Shown here one piece after another: positions 33,871 to 43,105 of a stretch of 64,000 bases of DNA (positions are counted from its first letter, which is position 1; every line of letters begins with the position of its first letter). This DNA comes from Bdellovibrionales bacterium CG10_big_fil_rev_8_21_14_0_10_45_34 (GTDB lineage Bacteria > Bdellovibrionota > Bdellovibrionia > Bdellovibrionales > 1-14-0-10-45-34). The stretch spans positions 1 to 64,000 of the forward strand of contig PEZS01000010.1 of the NCBI GenBank assembly GCA_002778785.1, given 5' to 3'. The notes beneath the pieces are model-generated. The model worked only from the letters and a program-made list of their open reading frames with translations. It had not been told where the DNA came from and ran no database searches. Both the position numbers and the translations under genes were made by a program.

Positions 33871-34728
33871 GTGAAACAGTGGCGAAAGTATTTTAGATTT
33901 TCGAGATTCTACGCTCATATACAGCTCTTAAGACTGCGTGGGTTGTCAAAGTACATTTATTACGAAGAGGCTGGCAGACCTTTTGCTAATTTTCTGACCC
34001 TATCGACATGCGCATTGGTTTTGTTGCTTCAACCTCCCAGTGTACCCTGGTCTTCAAAAAAACGAGGCGGGCGAGAGCCAACAAGCATCTGGCAAGAAAG
34101 AGACGCACAAACGCCAATTGGAGAGGGTCAGTTCGAAGAAGGTCTATCAAGAGCAAAGACAAAATTGCGTTTGCTGAAAAAACAGGGTGGTACCAAGGGC
34201 ATTGAACCTGCGCGGGGCTCGGCAGCTAACATAAATAGGGGTAAAAAAACAGAAAGCTCCAAGCGGAAAATTTCTCCCCAAAAATCAAAGCAGCAGAACG
34301 CCGACCGGAAGGGCAGTTCTAAAACAAAAATCACTAAAAAGGAGGGGAAATCAACCGGTAGAGAAAAGCGCAAAACAGCATCTGAAGAAGCCAAAAAAAA
34401 GAAGCAACGGAAGGCCAAGAAAGTTAGCTTAAAAAACGCAGTATCCAAGAAAGCAAAAAAAAACACGAAGCAAATCGCTGCTAAAAATACCAGTCAGCCT
34501 ACAGCTTCGCCTAAGCTCCCAACGCAGCTTCCAAAAAAGATCGCAGGAGAAGCTTTGAAAAAACAAAGGGAGCAGGCTTTGAAGTTTGATTCTTTAAGTA
34601 AGGCACAAAAAGAAGAGCACGCTATCTCACACAACATCATTGATAACAACGATTCAATTAAAAAGAGTTCTGGGGAATTCGATATTCAGCTCCGTCCAGC
34701 CGGTCAGAGAGAACCTGCCAAGGAGTGA
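33871..34728 (+). CDS. membrane-anchored lysine-rich low-complexity protein
   Basis: A 285-residue protein with one N-terminal hydrophobic segment (FANFLTLSTCALVLLLQ, about residues 38-55), then about 150 residues dominated by Lys, Ser, Thr and Ala (for example KKTESSKRKISPQKSKQQ and EEAKKKKQRKAKKVSLKN). If exported, this region could bind polyanions such as peptidoglycan, LPS or DNA; that is inference. The family is not recognised. GTG start with AAGGTGGA just before it. Its last 71 bases overlap the convergent TIM-barrel gene. Confidence 0.6.
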   Translation: MKQWRKYFRFSRFYAHIQLLRLRGLSKYIYYEEAGRPFANFLTLSTCALVLLLQPPSVPWSSKKRGGREPTSIWQERDAQTPIGEGQFEEGLSRAKTKLRLLKKQGGTKGIEPARGSAANINRGKKTESSKRKISPQKSKQQNADRKGSSKTKITKKEGKSTGREKRKTASEEAKKKKQRKAKKVSLKNAVSKKAKKNTKQIAAKNTSQPTASPKLPTQLPKKIAGEALKKQREQALKFDSLSKAQKEEHAISHNIIDNNDSIKKSSGEFDIQLRPAGQREPAKE

Positions 34729-35836
34729 AGTGATCGTCGTCTTTAGCTAGCCACTCACGTAAGACTTTTTCTGCGGGCTTTCCGCGAAAGTCATGGTTTG
34801 TTGAGTAATCTTTAATTGATGTTAAACCCGTCGACCAGACGCCTTGGTGTATAACATCTCGAACATTTTCCCATACACTGAGAATGATCTTGAAACATTC
34901 TGCCTGAAGGTTTGGGTCCGGTGTGAGCGTCAAGCCGGGACGTGATGAATAAGTATAAGGCTCCTTTGCCGCTAACTGATGACTCCCAAAACCTATTTCT
35001 GTTAAATGTATCGGTTTAGAAACTCTACGGGCGTAGTTGATAAGTTTATTGCGGAAATTTAGGGCGTTATTTTTGTAGGTGGCTGACGAGTTAAAAAACC
35101 CTGTTGCAAGTGGAGCATAAAGCGAAATACCAATGGCATCGACATGCCTCCAAAAACCATAGTCGTATTGGCTCCAGTTGGCCGTAATGATAATTCTTCC
35201 AGAAAAAGACTTCCGAGTCTCTTTTACCAACTGAATCCATTCGTCGTTGAAGGAGTAGATTTTCTCTAGCTCGGTGGCCAAAATAATCTCGGGTGATTGA
35301 AACTCATTCGCGAGCTCCACTAGTTTGCCCGCTACATTTGCATAGTTGAGAAACCAGACCTTCACATTTTTCGGTAAGATATATCCTCGCCATTCCCAGT
35401 TTATTGTCGAAAGAATTGGAATAAAACTAACCTGCAGGCGTGTCATATTTAGGGCCAGCCGGGCTTGCCTCTTCGCAAAGTCGATTGGCAGATGCCATTT
35501 AACTCCAGGGTCGTCAGAAGTTTTCGAAGTCTGCACCGGAAAAACCGGAATGACTACACTCTCAAATCCCATTTCTTCAACGCGAAGTAGCTCGTTGAGA
35601 ATAACTTGGTCACTCAATGAACTATCCCAAAGCGTTAGGACAACAGATTTCTCGCCAGGAGTTCTTGGCCGTTCGGGTAGAGCCAGGAGGTTGTATTTTT
35701 CGAGCCCATTTCTGATTGGCTCCAAATAACTTTTTCTCTGAGGATTGTTGGTCGTAAATCCCGCCGCCCCTAAGTGCAGACAAAACGTTATAGTTACAAG
35801 CAGCGCAGCTTTGAAAACACCAGATGCGTTAGCCAT
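34658..35836 (-). CDS. exported TIM-barrel glycosidase-like protein (GH113-like)
   Basis: A protein of about 392 residues with a signal peptide (VFKAALLVTITFCLHLGAAG). The body resembles GH113-type endo-beta-mannanase barrels: acid/base candidate in ILATELEKIYSFNDEWIQL, RIIITANWSQYDYGFWRHVDAIGISLYAPL, and nucleophile candidate in IHLTEIGFGSHQ. It could cleave mannan-like or peptidoglycan-associated glycans, but the substrate is unproven. ATG 35836 is chosen to give a standard signal peptide; a GTG at 35866 is possible. The 3' end overlaps the lysine-rich gene by 71 bases. Confidence 0.75.
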   Translation of the reverse strand: MANASGVFKAALLVTITFCLHLGAAGFTTNNPQRKSYLEPIRNGLEKYNLLALPERPRTPGEKSVVLTLWDSSLSDQVILNELLRVEEMGFESVVIPVFPVQTSKTSDDPGVKWHLPIDFAKRQARLALNMTRLQVSFIPILSTINWEWRGYILPKNVKVWFLNYANVAGKLVELANEFQSPEIILATELEKIYSFNDEWIQLVKETRKSFSGRIIITANWSQYDYGFWRHVDAIGISLYAPLATGFFNSSATYKNNALNFRNKLINYARRVSKPIHLTEIGFGSHQLAAKEPYTYSSRPGLTLTPDPNLQAECFKIILSVWENVRDVIHQGVWSTGLTSIKDYSTNHDFRGKPAEKVLREWLAKDDDHFTPWQVLSDRLDGAEYRIPQNSF

Positions 35837-36060
35837 CCTAAAGTGAAAAAGTTCCCCCACTCTCACCCCCTACCCAGTTATAAAGGGAACCGTATCTTCT
35901 CGGCGATCTAAACTTTAACTCTGTAAAAAATTCATGAAAAAGATGGGAGTGGCTTGAGGCTGTCGCCTTCAGCTCAAACTCCGGGCGCAAGCGGACCTAT
36001 TACCTGCGCTCCTGGGTGACTTTGGGAGAGGTTAGGGAAGCCGAGCGAGAAACAATTACC

Positions 36061-36092
36061 TGTTCAATTGCTCTTTGAACAGTCTGTTCAAA
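36061..36092. promoter_or_regulatory. three TGTTCAA half-sites, candidate operator
   Basis: TGTTCAA (36061-36067), its complement TTGAACA (36075-36081), and TGTTCAA (36085-36091) alternate upstream of the regulator gene. The last two extend to an 8-bp perfect inverted repeat with a three-base spacer (36074-36092). This fits a dimer-binding site, perhaps for autoregulation by the TIGR02147 protein next to it. Confidence 0.5.
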
Positions 36093-36123
36093 AGTAGGTA
36101 GCAGAAAGAAAGGAGATTCGTTT

Positions 36124-36207
36124 ATGGTGTGCCGATGTCTAACACAGAAGTTGCAAACCTTCAGACTGACCAACCAGAGCCTTCTCTTCCAAGCTTTCAG
36201 GTATTGA
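36124..36207 (+). CDS. possible 27-residue upstream reading frame
   Basis: ATG 36124 is spaced 7 bases from AGGAGA (36111-36116), the best ribosome site here, and opens a 27-codon frame that overlaps the regulator start in another frame and stops with TGA at 36205-36207. The regulator ATG at 36135 lies 18 bases from the same site, further than usual. The peptide might control regulator translation. It may equally be a chance match. Confidence 0.3.
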   Translation: MVCRCLTQKLQTFRLTNQSLLFQAFRY

Positions 36208-37034
36208 AGAATGAAGATCTAAAAATAGTACTTAGTCATGAGTTGACTCGAAGAATAGCTTCGAATCCGAAGTATTCGCTTCGGGCTTTTGCAAAATATT
36301 TAAAAATGAGTCCCTCCATGCTTTCAATGGTTATCGCAGGTCACGCGTTTCTATCAGACAAGAGCGCCCAACGAGTCGTAAAGAAGCTAGGATTTTTGTT
36401 GAAATCTCCGTCAAAACCTACGGCAGAGCTCAGTTCCTCTGCAGGGGAAACCGATTCCGAGGCGACAAATCTCAGCACGGTCAATGTCGATCTAGAGATC
36501 TTCATGATTTTTTCGCAGTGGTACCACTTCGCAATTCTGAGCCTATTAGAGATAGAAGGTGCGAGTCTAAGCCCCAAGTGGGTTTCACATAAGTTAGGTA
36601 TTACTGAAATTGAGGCGCGAATAGCCGTAGACAGGCTAAAATCACTCAACATCATTGAAAAAGAGAACGGTAAGTGGCGGCAGGCCCATGGGCCGATTCG
36701 AATAAGTGGTGGAGTCGCTAACGCGGCATCAAGACAGTTTCAAAAAAGTCTTATTAAAAGAGCTCTCGCTGCGATCGATGAAGGCACTCCGGAGGTCAGA
36801 GATATTTCCTCTATGACCTTTGCGATGGACAGAAAACACTTCCCCGTCGCTGTTAAAAAAATTGAAACATTCAGAAGATCTTTGACAGAGTTTCTAGAAC
36901 GCAAATCAAAGCCCACGGATGTCTATAACCTAACTATACAACTAGTGCCGGTAACGCCAGAGCCTACCGACGCTACAAAGAGAAAAGTTACGAATAAATT
37001 AAACAAAACCTTAAAAGGAGCCAAAACATGTTAA
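36135..37034 (+). CDS. TIGR02147 family (DUF4423) regulator
   Basis: A 299-residue DNA-binding protein. A helix-turn-helix of lambda-repressor type occupies about residues 28-85 (KYSLRAFAKYLKMSPSMLSMV), and the DUF4423 part is recognisable in FSQWYHFAILSLLEIEGASLS, LGITEIEARIAVDRLKSLNIIEKENGKW and later EIRDISS-like EVRDISSMTFAMD. This family is expanded in Bdellovibrio and Fibrobacter; targets are mostly unknown. It overlaps the secreted protein gene by seven bases, so the two form a unit. GTG 36129 is an alternative start. Confidence 0.82.
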   Translation: MSNTEVANLQTDQPEPSLPSFQVLKNEDLKIVLSHELTRRIASNPKYSLRAFAKYLKMSPSMLSMVIAGHAFLSDKSAQRVVKKLGFLLKSPSKPTAELSSSAGETDSEATNLSTVNVDLEIFMIFSQWYHFAILSLLEIEGASLSPKWVSHKLGITEIEARIAVDRLKSLNIIEKENGKWRQAHGPIRISGGVANAASRQFQKSLIKRALAAIDEGTPEVRDISSMTFAMDRKHFPVAVKKIETFRRSLTEFLERKSKPTDVYNLTIQLVPVTPEPTDATKRKVTNKLNKTLKGAKTC

Positions 37035-38029
37035 TGAGTTTTAACAAACAAAAGTACGCGCTGAAACGCGCCACGTTTATCGGTGTCATTGTACTAACGG
37101 TCGGTGGTTTTTCGCCAGCAGCTTTCGGCGGGAACGAAGGCAAAACAGGCGAGGGACTTTGCTCCGTCTATGTTGGAATAGCGTCAAAAGTAATGCGGCG
37201 ACTACAAAGTTTTTCGCATGAGGAGATCAATCAGATTGATCCGAGAATTAAAGTGAACGAAACTTTAAACTCTGTTTCAAAACTCAGTTGCAAACCCGTC
37301 TACTCTGACGAACTACCACCAAACCGTGTAGCGATCACGAAAATCGTCGGAACCGACGAACACACAAACACTTTGTTGCTTGAAACCAAGCTCAATTGGC
37401 GCATGTTCCAAGGATATAGCGAGCCGGCAAAGTATGGCGCATCTATTCACGAGATAGCGGTTGGTATGGGATGGGAAAACTCCGATGAATATGGCGTAAG
37501 TGAGAGGGTTCTTTCAGCGTATTTTACTCGAGGTGGAGCAGACTCGTCGCTTCCGGTAAGATGTCTTGAGGGGAGATTCGAAAACAATTCCTTTCATTGC
37601 AGTCATCCACAGGCATTATACAGGGATCCTTATCGAAGCGATTCAAAAGCCTCATGGTATCCAGTTGGTATTTTGAGAAAGCGCTATTTTAGTTCAATGA
37701 GGAAGTATTATCCTAACATGGAGCCGCACTGGGAATACGTCCCGGGGAACGTACACCCCGGGGGGGTTTGCGCGCGAATGGGATTCGCGCAAGCTGCTAA
37801 CATTGTCGAACTCAAGCTTTCGGAGCTGCCGATAGAGGACTCCCCAATAGATATAGAATATGTTTCGTTGGGTCGGTCGGGAGTGGTTGTTAAGAAGAGT
37901 AATGCTTCACGATATAATGTGGAGGGCTACGGGCAACAATTGTTGGTGGGAATATCATGTCGGTGGCGGGCCGCTTGTGGCTTGCGAGGCGATTTGCCCC
38001 GCATCACTTCGGCTTGTTTTAAAATGTGA
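37028..38029 (+). CDS. secreted protein of unknown function, paired with TIGR02147 regulator
   Basis: A 333-residue exported protein. Signal peptide: FIGVIVLTVGGFSPAAFGG with an AFG-type cleavage near residue 36. The mature protein contains eight or so cysteines (EGLCSVY, SCKPVYS, VRCLEGRF, FHCSHPQ, GGVCARM, GISCRWRAACGL and ITSACFKM), suggesting several disulphides. No family is recognised. AAAAGGAG lies 7 bases before ATG. A run of four C and seven G (near 37745-37760) is a potential slip site. Pairing with a TIGR02147 regulator suggests it is a regulated surface or secreted factor. Confidence 0.7.
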   Translation: MLMSFNKQKYALKRATFIGVIVLTVGGFSPAAFGGNEGKTGEGLCSVYVGIASKVMRRLQSFSHEEINQIDPRIKVNETLNSVSKLSCKPVYSDELPPNRVAITKIVGTDEHTNTLLLETKLNWRMFQGYSEPAKYGASIHEIAVGMGWENSDEYGVSERVLSAYFTRGGADSSLPVRCLEGRFENNSFHCSHPQALYRDPYRSDSKASWYPVGILRKRYFSSMRKYYPNMEPHWEYVPGNVHPGGVCARMGFAQAANIVELKLSELPIEDSPIDIEYVSLGRSGVVVKKSNASRYNVEGYGQQLLVGISCRWRAACGLRGDLPRITSACFKM

Positions 38030-38087
38030 ATAGTCGAGGCCAATTGAATAGGTAGAAGAAGGCAAATTCCATCTGACAAGTTTGGTC

Positions 38088-38114
38088 TCGCACTTGCACT
38101 CTGACGAAGTGCGA
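38088..38114 (+). terminator. hairpin after the secreted protein gene, weak terminator
   Basis: TCGCACTT (38088-38095) and AAGTGCGA (38107-38114) pair perfectly around 11 bases and are followed by TCTTTCAATT. The T-rich stretch is interrupted, so this is at best a weak intrinsic terminator, located 59 bases after the stop. Confidence 0.4.
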
Positions 38115-38158
38115 TCTTTCAATTCCCAAGGGTCGCGCATCCAAAGGAGTCAAAGGTA

Positions 38159-39406
38159 ATGAATCAATTGAGACGTTGGAGACTATTCACACTAAAATCG
38201 ATGCCGGTTAAAATCCACATGAGTCTGATAGTTTTAGCGCTTTACGTTGTCATTGTTACGACGGTTTGGTTTCCGATTGTTGTAGGTTTCTCTGGTTTAA
38301 ACATTTCAGAAATCGCCCTTACTCCCTTTATATGGTCCCTTCTGTTTGCATTGTTTCTAGTGATCTCCGTATTTATTCACGGATTAAGCCACTTGGTTTG
38401 CGCAAAACTTCAACGTCACAAGGTACACGCTATGACGCTTATGATGCTTGGGGGCGTTTCACAAACAGACAAAGTTAACAGGGGCCCGAAAGCTGAGCTC
38501 AAGTCAGCGATAATAGGTCCGCTGATAAGTTTTGCGTCAGCTGGGCTGTTTTTTGTATTAAGAGTCAACGTCGAGTCGCCCAGTTTGCAATTTGCCTTCT
38601 TTTGGATCGCCTATGCAAATCTCGCTATTGCAGCTTTCAATATGCTTCCGGTCTTTCCCGCCGATGGGGGCCGAGTGTTGAAGGCTTTCCTTATGGGTAG
38701 AAAAGGAAAGGTAAAAGGCACGAAATCGGCTGTGAAATTGAGTCATGTGTTTGCCGCACTCTTTGGTGTCATCGGAGTAGTAGATTTAAATATTTTACTG
38801 CTGCTGATCGCACTTTTTATTTATGGGGCAGCTAGAAATGAACTCTTTGGCCTTTGGGGACGATCTGTCTTGCGGGCTCTGAAGGCAAAAAACCTTATGA
38901 CGCCAACGCCAACCATACCACAAGATGCAACACTTGCCGGTGCCGTAGCTATCATGAGGGTCAGCGAGAATTTGCTACTGCCTGTTTCAGGTACGCCCGA
39001 GATCGGCGTCCTTATAGATAGTGATTCAATTTTAAAGGTCCCTCAGCGGCTTTGGGCAACAACTCTTGTGAAAGACGTTGCCCAATACATCCCGCACCCC
39101 GTTTCGATAGAGGACAATTTGGAGCAGGCATGGCGAATGGTATTTACGGCCCCCGCAAAAGGGGTCGCAGTTTTTCAAGATCAAAGAGTCATAGGAATTG
39201 TCACGTCTTCCAAGATCTTAAGCTCCATCGAGCTGAGCCAGCTCGATACGAAGCCCAAGCCGGCTCATATTGGGGTCAAAATCGCAGCCTATATCGCGGC
39301 TCAGTTCGCGGGTTGGGTGAAACAAATCTATTTTCAAAAAATTAACCCACTTTTTTTAGTCCTTCTAAGGCGTACCGAAGGGACTCTTCCTTTTGTGAAG
39401 CGCTAA
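38159..39406 (+). CDS. M50/site-2-protease-like membrane protein with CBS-like region, altered active site
   Basis: A 415-residue polytopic protein of the site-2 protease family, which normally cuts transmembrane segments with zinc. The second motif is intact (NMLPVFPADGGRVLKAF, with the Asp ligand), but the first, normally HExxH, reads HGLSH (His74, Gly75, His78): the catalytic Glu is Gly, codon GGA at 38381-38383. About five membrane segments precede a cytoplasmic CBS-like part (KNLMTPTPTIPQDATLAGAVAIMR and later KGVAVFQDQRVIGIVTSSKIL). It may be a pseudoenzyme that binds partners. GGAG precedes ATG. Its end overlaps hpf by 65 bases. Confidence 0.85.
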   Translation: MNQLRRWRLFTLKSMPVKIHMSLIVLALYVVIVTTVWFPIVVGFSGLNISEIALTPFIWSLLFALFLVISVFIHGLSHLVCAKLQRHKVHAMTLMMLGGVSQTDKVNRGPKAELKSAIIGPLISFASAGLFFVLRVNVESPSLQFAFFWIAYANLAIAAFNMLPVFPADGGRVLKAFLMGRKGKVKGTKSAVKLSHVFAALFGVIGVVDLNILLLLIALFIYGAARNELFGLWGRSVLRALKAKNLMTPTPTIPQDATLAGAVAIMRVSENLLLPVSGTPEIGVLIDSDSILKVPQRLWATTLVKDVAQYIPHPVSIEDNLEQAWRMVFTAPAKGVAVFQDQRVIGIVTSSKILSSIELSQLDTKPKPAHIGVKIAAYIAAQFAGWVKQIYFQKINPLFLVLLRRTEGTLPFVKR

Positions 39407-39704
39407 GAGCTGGGCGTTTATGATATTGAACTTTCCCCTTACGCCTACTCAACTGGTGCTGCATCTTAATAACCACGCTCTCTATGGCAGAGTAGAGATC
39501 GCCGTCGTTTGCATGGGCGCTCATTTTGGTCTCTGGGCCCGAAACAAGTAATTTTACAGAATATCCACTTCGCTCATGGCAAATGGTTACCTGACAATCA
39601 AAGGGTTTTAATTGGTACTTCTTGAGTTTTTGTAAGATATCTTCGAGGTAGAGTTCGACGTTGTACTGGGGTTCCATATTTTGATACCGTGTGCGAACGT
39701 TCAT
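39342..39704 (-). CDS. hpf: ribosome hibernation promoting factor
   Basis: A 120-residue HPF/YfiA-type protein that binds idle 30S subunits in stationary phase. The N-terminal part covers a beta-alpha-beta-beta-beta-alpha fold (VELYLEDILQKLKKYQ, VTICHERSGYSVKLLVSG, AHANDGDLYSAIESVVIKMQHQLSRRKGK). It is the short form without the C-terminal dimerisation domain of long HPF. Upstream GGAGCAG supports the ATG. It diverges from metK and overlaps the M50-like gene tail to tail. Confidence 0.85.
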   Translation of the reverse strand: MNVRTRYQNMEPQYNVELYLEDILQKLKKYQLKPFDCQVTICHERSGYSVKLLVSGPETKMSAHANDGDLYSAIESVVIKMQHQLSRRKGKVQYHKRPALSASQKEESLRYALEGLKKVG

Positions 39705-39917
39705 CGTTTTCTGCTCCTTTTCTTTTTACTCATTGGCAGTCGCTTCTAGTCTTATCGGCCACTAAGGCCAATTTTAAAGGGCTTCAAGGCATATTGGATG
39801 ATTCTCATCTCGGGACGACGCCCAAGTCGTTTTATTTTGACCTTAAAGGCCGCACCCTGATAGCCTCGTTTCCCGTTGTATCAATGCGGTTTGTTCATGA
39901 ATTTTGGAGGAGTAAAA
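39705..39917. other. 213-bp divergent hpf-metK leader
   Basis: This region carries both promoters. Small stems are seen (GGCC-ACTAA-GGCC near 39759; ACGAC with GTCGT near 39815), but nothing matches the SAM-I, SAM-II or SAM-IV riboswitch consensus that I know. metK translation is set by GGAGGAG just before the ATG. Confidence 0.4.
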
Positions 39918-41069
39918 ATGTCAAAATACTTGTTTTCTAGTGAGTCAGTCTCAGAAGGTCACCCCGATAAAATGGCCGATCAGGTCTCTGATGCAGTGTT
40001 AGACGCCATTCTTAAAGAAGATCCTGCTGGTAGAGTTGCTTGTGAAACTCTTTTGACAACCGGCCTTGTAGTAGTTGCCGGAGAAATCACGACAAAAGCA
40101 CAAATTAATATTCAAGAGATTGCCAGAGGAACGATAAAAAATATTGGATACGATGCGCCCGAAAAAGGCTTCGACTACCGCACTTGTGCCGTCTTGTCGT
40201 CGGTTGGTCGTCAGAGCCCCGACATTGCTATGGGAGTTGACACATCCGCAAACCGCGAACAAGGCGCCGGAGATCAGGGGATTATGTTCGGTTACGCTGT
40301 TAACGAAACCGACGTTTTCATGCCAATGACTATTCACTATTCACATCAAATCATGAAAAAGCTCGCGGAGCTCAGAAAGTCTGGTAAAGCCAATTTTCTC
40401 TATCCAGATAGTAAGTCACAGGTGACTGTGGAATATGAAAATGGAAAAGCTAAAAGAGTCGATACAGTTGTTGTGTCTACCCAGCACTCAGAAGATGCCA
40501 AGAACAGTGACATCGAAGCGAGTGTTCGCTCGGTTGTTAATGGGGTCATTCCAGCAAATCTCTTAGATTCCAAGACGAAATACCTCATCAACCCGACTGG
40601 ACGCTTTGTCCTTGGTGGCCCGCACGCCGACTGTGGTTTGACGGGAAGAAAAATCATTGTAGACACCTATGGCGGGCACGGCTCCCATGGTGGCGGTGCG
40701 TTTTCCGGAAAAGATCCATCAAAGGTGGATAGATCTGCCGCTTATGCAGGTCGACACATAGCTAAAAATATCGTAGGGGCAGGGCTTGCAGAAAAATGCT
40801 TGGTTCAGATTGCTTATGCCATCGGAGTTGCAGAACCCGTGAGCGTAATGGTCAACGATTACGGTAGCGGCAAGGTTCCTACTGAAAAGTTAGAAAATGC
40901 CATCAGAGAGTTTTGGTCTCTAAAGCCTGCGGCAATAATTGAGCGATTTGATCTTACCAAACCCCGCTATTCTGCTACAGCAGCGTATGGCCACTTTGGT
41001 AGAGAAGAGAGCAGCTTCACGTGGGAAAAGCTAGACATGGTAGACGCGCTCAAAGATTTCTGTAAATAG
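39918..41069 (+). CDS. metK: S-adenosylmethionine synthetase
   Basis: This makes S-adenosylmethionine from methionine and ATP. ATG 39918 (GGAGGAG 5 bases upstream) gives the standard N-terminus [19 protein letters not shown] and 383 residues, the normal length. The ATP motif [12 protein letters not shown] and the phosphate loop [19 protein letters not shown] are intact. Confidence 0.98.
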   Translation: MSKYLFSSESVSEGHPDKMADQVSDAVLDAILKEDPAGRVACETLLTTGLVVVAGEITTKAQINIQEIARGTIKNIGYDAPEKGFDYRTCAVLSSVGRQSPDIAMGVDTSANREQGAGDQGIMFGYAVNETDVFMPMTIHYSHQIMKKLAELRKSGKANFLYPDSKSQVTVEYENGKAKRVDTVVVSTQHSEDAKNSDIEASVRSVVNGVIPANLLDSKTKYLINPTGRFVLGGPHADCGLTGRKIIVDTYGGHGSHGGGAFSGKDPSKVDRSAAYAGRHIAKNIVGAGLAEKCLVQIAYAIGVAEPVSVMVNDYGSGKVPTEKLENAIREFWSLKPAAIIERFDLTKPRYSATAAYGHFGREESSFTWEKLDMVDALKDFCK

Positions 41070-41094
41070 GTCAAAACAAAGCCTAAAAAAATCA

Positions 41095-41121
41095 GCCAAA
41101 AGACTTAGCCCGTCTTTTGGC
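41095..41121. repeat. 10-bp perfect hairpin between metK and lepA
   Basis: GCCAAAAGAC (41095-41104) and GTCTTTTGGC (41112-41121) pair around seven bases. A T-tract follows only on the minus strand, so as a terminator it would act on minus-strand transcription, where no gene lies upstream. On the plus strand it may stabilise metK mRNA or shape the lepA leader. Confidence 0.5.
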
Positions 41122-41149
41122 ATCTTCGCGGGATACGATTGCACAGTCT

Positions 41150-42949
41150 ATGGAAACAAATCGAATTCGAAATTTCTCGATTATTGCGCACATAGATCAC
41201 GGAAAGTCGACTCTCGCCGATGCTATACTTGACTACACAGGGGCACTCGAAAAGAGAAATCAAAAACAGCAGTTTTTGGATCAAATGGATATTGAACGAG
41301 AGCGCGGAATTACCATCAAGGCTCAAACCGTGAGGCTCTTGTATAAGGCCGATGATGGTAACGAGTACCAGCTCAATCTCATCGATACACCCGGGCACGT
41401 GGATTTTAGCTACGAGGTTTCGCGCTCGCTGGCTGCGTGTGAAGGCGCCATTTTAGTTGTAGATGCGTCTCAAGGTGTCGAAGCTCAGACGCTTGCAAAT
41501 GTCTATTTGGCGCTCGAAAACAACTTGGAGTTGATTCCCGTACTTAATAAAATTGATCTTCCCTCGGCCGACCCCGAAGGCGTTAAAAAGCAAATAGAAG
41601 ATGGCATAGGGCTAGACGCTTCGGACGCGATACTGGCAAGTGCCAAAGATAAGACGGGCATCAAAGAAATCCTTGAGCGCGTCGTAGAAAAGATTCCACC
41701 ACCTAAAGGCGCTATCGATGAAACACTTCGAGCACTCGTGTTCGACTCCTGGTTTGATCCGTATCGTGGAGTGGTGATTCTTTGTCGTGTTGTTGATGGC
41801 GCAGTAAAGATTGGAGACAAGATTCGACTGATGTCGACAAAGACTTCTTATGAAGTGCTCGAGTTAGGTGTCTTCACTCCCTTTGCAGTAAAGATGAAAA
41901 GTCTCTCAGTGGGCGAAGTAGGCTTTGTTGTTTGCGGAATTAAAACAATTAAAGACGTAAAAGTCGGCGACACTATCACTTTTGAAAAGAAACCTGCTGA
42001 ACATGCGCTTCCGGGTTTCAAAAACGTCAAGCCAATGGTTTTCTCTGGAATTTTCCCGATAGAGTCATCGGACTATGATAATTTAAGAGATGCTCTTGAA
42101 AAACTGAGTCTCAATGACAGCAGCCTAACGTTTGAGCCGGAGACAAGTATCGCTTTGGGGTTTGGATTTCGCTGTGGATACTTAGGTCTTCTTCACATGG
42201 ATATTGTTCAAGAGAGACTTGAGCGGGAGTTTAATCTTAATCTGCTGACAACGGCGCCATCGGTGGTTTACCACGTATATAGTACTAGCGGCGAAATGAA
42301 GCGCTTAGAAAACCCGTCTTCTTTGCCCGACCCTTCCAAGATAGATAGATTGGAAGAGCCGTTTATTAAAGCAACTATACATACACCAGACGACTATATT
42401 GGCGGCATACTAAAGCTTTGTGAAGACAAGCGAGGTGTTCAGCAGAAAATGGAGTTTGTGACCGATAAAAAGGTGATTATTGAATATCGATTGCCGCTAA
42501 GTGAAATGGTCATGGATTTCTATGATCGCTTAAAGTCGATTTCTAAAGGATACGCGTCTCTCGATTACGAATTTATGGACTTCGTTGAGTCAGATTTGGT
42601 AAAGTTAGATATCCTCATCAATGGCGACTCGGTGGATGCACTTTCATGCATTGTTCATCGAAGCCGAGTCCAGACTCTGGGGCGCGATCTTACAAAAAAA
42701 ATGAAAGAGCTGATACCTAAGCAACAGTTTCAAGTTGCTATCCAAGCCGCCGTCGGCTCGAAGGTTGTTGCTCGCGAAACGGTTAGCGCACTTCGAAAAG
42801 ATGTAACTGCAAAGTGTTATGGCGGCGATATCTCGCGTAAACGAAAACTTTTGGAGCGTCAGAAAGAGGGCAAAAAGCGCATGAAGCAAATAGGTTCTGT
42901 CGAAGTGCCTCAGGAGGCTTTTTTGGCGATTCTCAAGGTTGAAGGATAG
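41150..42949 (+). CDS. lepA: elongation factor 4 (LepA)
   Basis: A translational GTPase related to EF-G that acts on stalled or initiating ribosomes. ATG 41150 gives 599 residues, exactly the usual size. G1 is [15 protein letters not shown]2/G3 regions are [13 protein letters not shown] and [14 protein letters not shown], and the NKID motif is [11 protein letters not shown]. The LepA-specific C-terminus ends [26 protein letters not shown]. It lies upstream of lepB, the classical lepA-lepB order. Confidence 0.97.
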   Translation: METNRIRNFSIIAHIDHGKSTLADAILDYTGALEKRNQKQQFLDQMDIERERGITIKAQTVRLLYKADDGNEYQLNLIDTPGHVDFSYEVSRSLAACEGAILVVDASQGVEAQTLANVYLALENNLELIPVLNKIDLPSADPEGVKKQIEDGIGLDASDAILASAKDKTGIKEILERVVEKIPPPKGAIDETLRALVFDSWFDPYRGVVILCRVVDGAVKIGDKIRLMSTKTSYEVLELGVFTPFAVKMKSLSVGEVGFVVCGIKTIKDVKVGDTITFEKKPAEHALPGFKNVKPMVFSGIFPIESSDYDNLRDALEKLSLNDSSLTFEPETSIALGFGFRCGYLGLLHMDIVQERLEREFNLNLLTTAPSVVYHVYSTSGEMKRLENPSSLPDPSKIDRLEEPFIKATIHTPDDYIGGILKLCEDKRGVQQKMEFVTDKKVIIEYRLPLSEMVMDFYDRLKSISKGYASLDYEFMDFVESDLVKLDILINGDSVDALSCIVHRSRVQTLGRDLTKKMKELIPKQQFQVAIQAAVGSKVVARETVSALRKDVTAKCYGGDISRKRKLLERQKEGKKRMKQIGSVEVPQEAFLAILKVEG

Positions 42950-43105
42950 TAATAATCTGGGTATGACCTCTAAGAACCTTGTATTTTTGAGCCTAGGTTT
43001 AGTATAAGTTAAGGTTACAATTTAAGAAGAAACGTCTCTAGCCAAAGAGTTGAATTTGGGCTAGCTGGCGTACTCGTATTAATATTAGATAGAAGGGCAG
43101 GCAAC

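Noticed and set aside
39705-39917. SAM riboswitch upstream of metK
   Set aside because: Only small stems are seen, and the conserved cores of SAM-I, SAM-II and SAM-IV that I know are not present.
41095-41121. Intrinsic terminator after metK
   Set aside because: The T-tract lies on the wrong side for plus-strand transcription.
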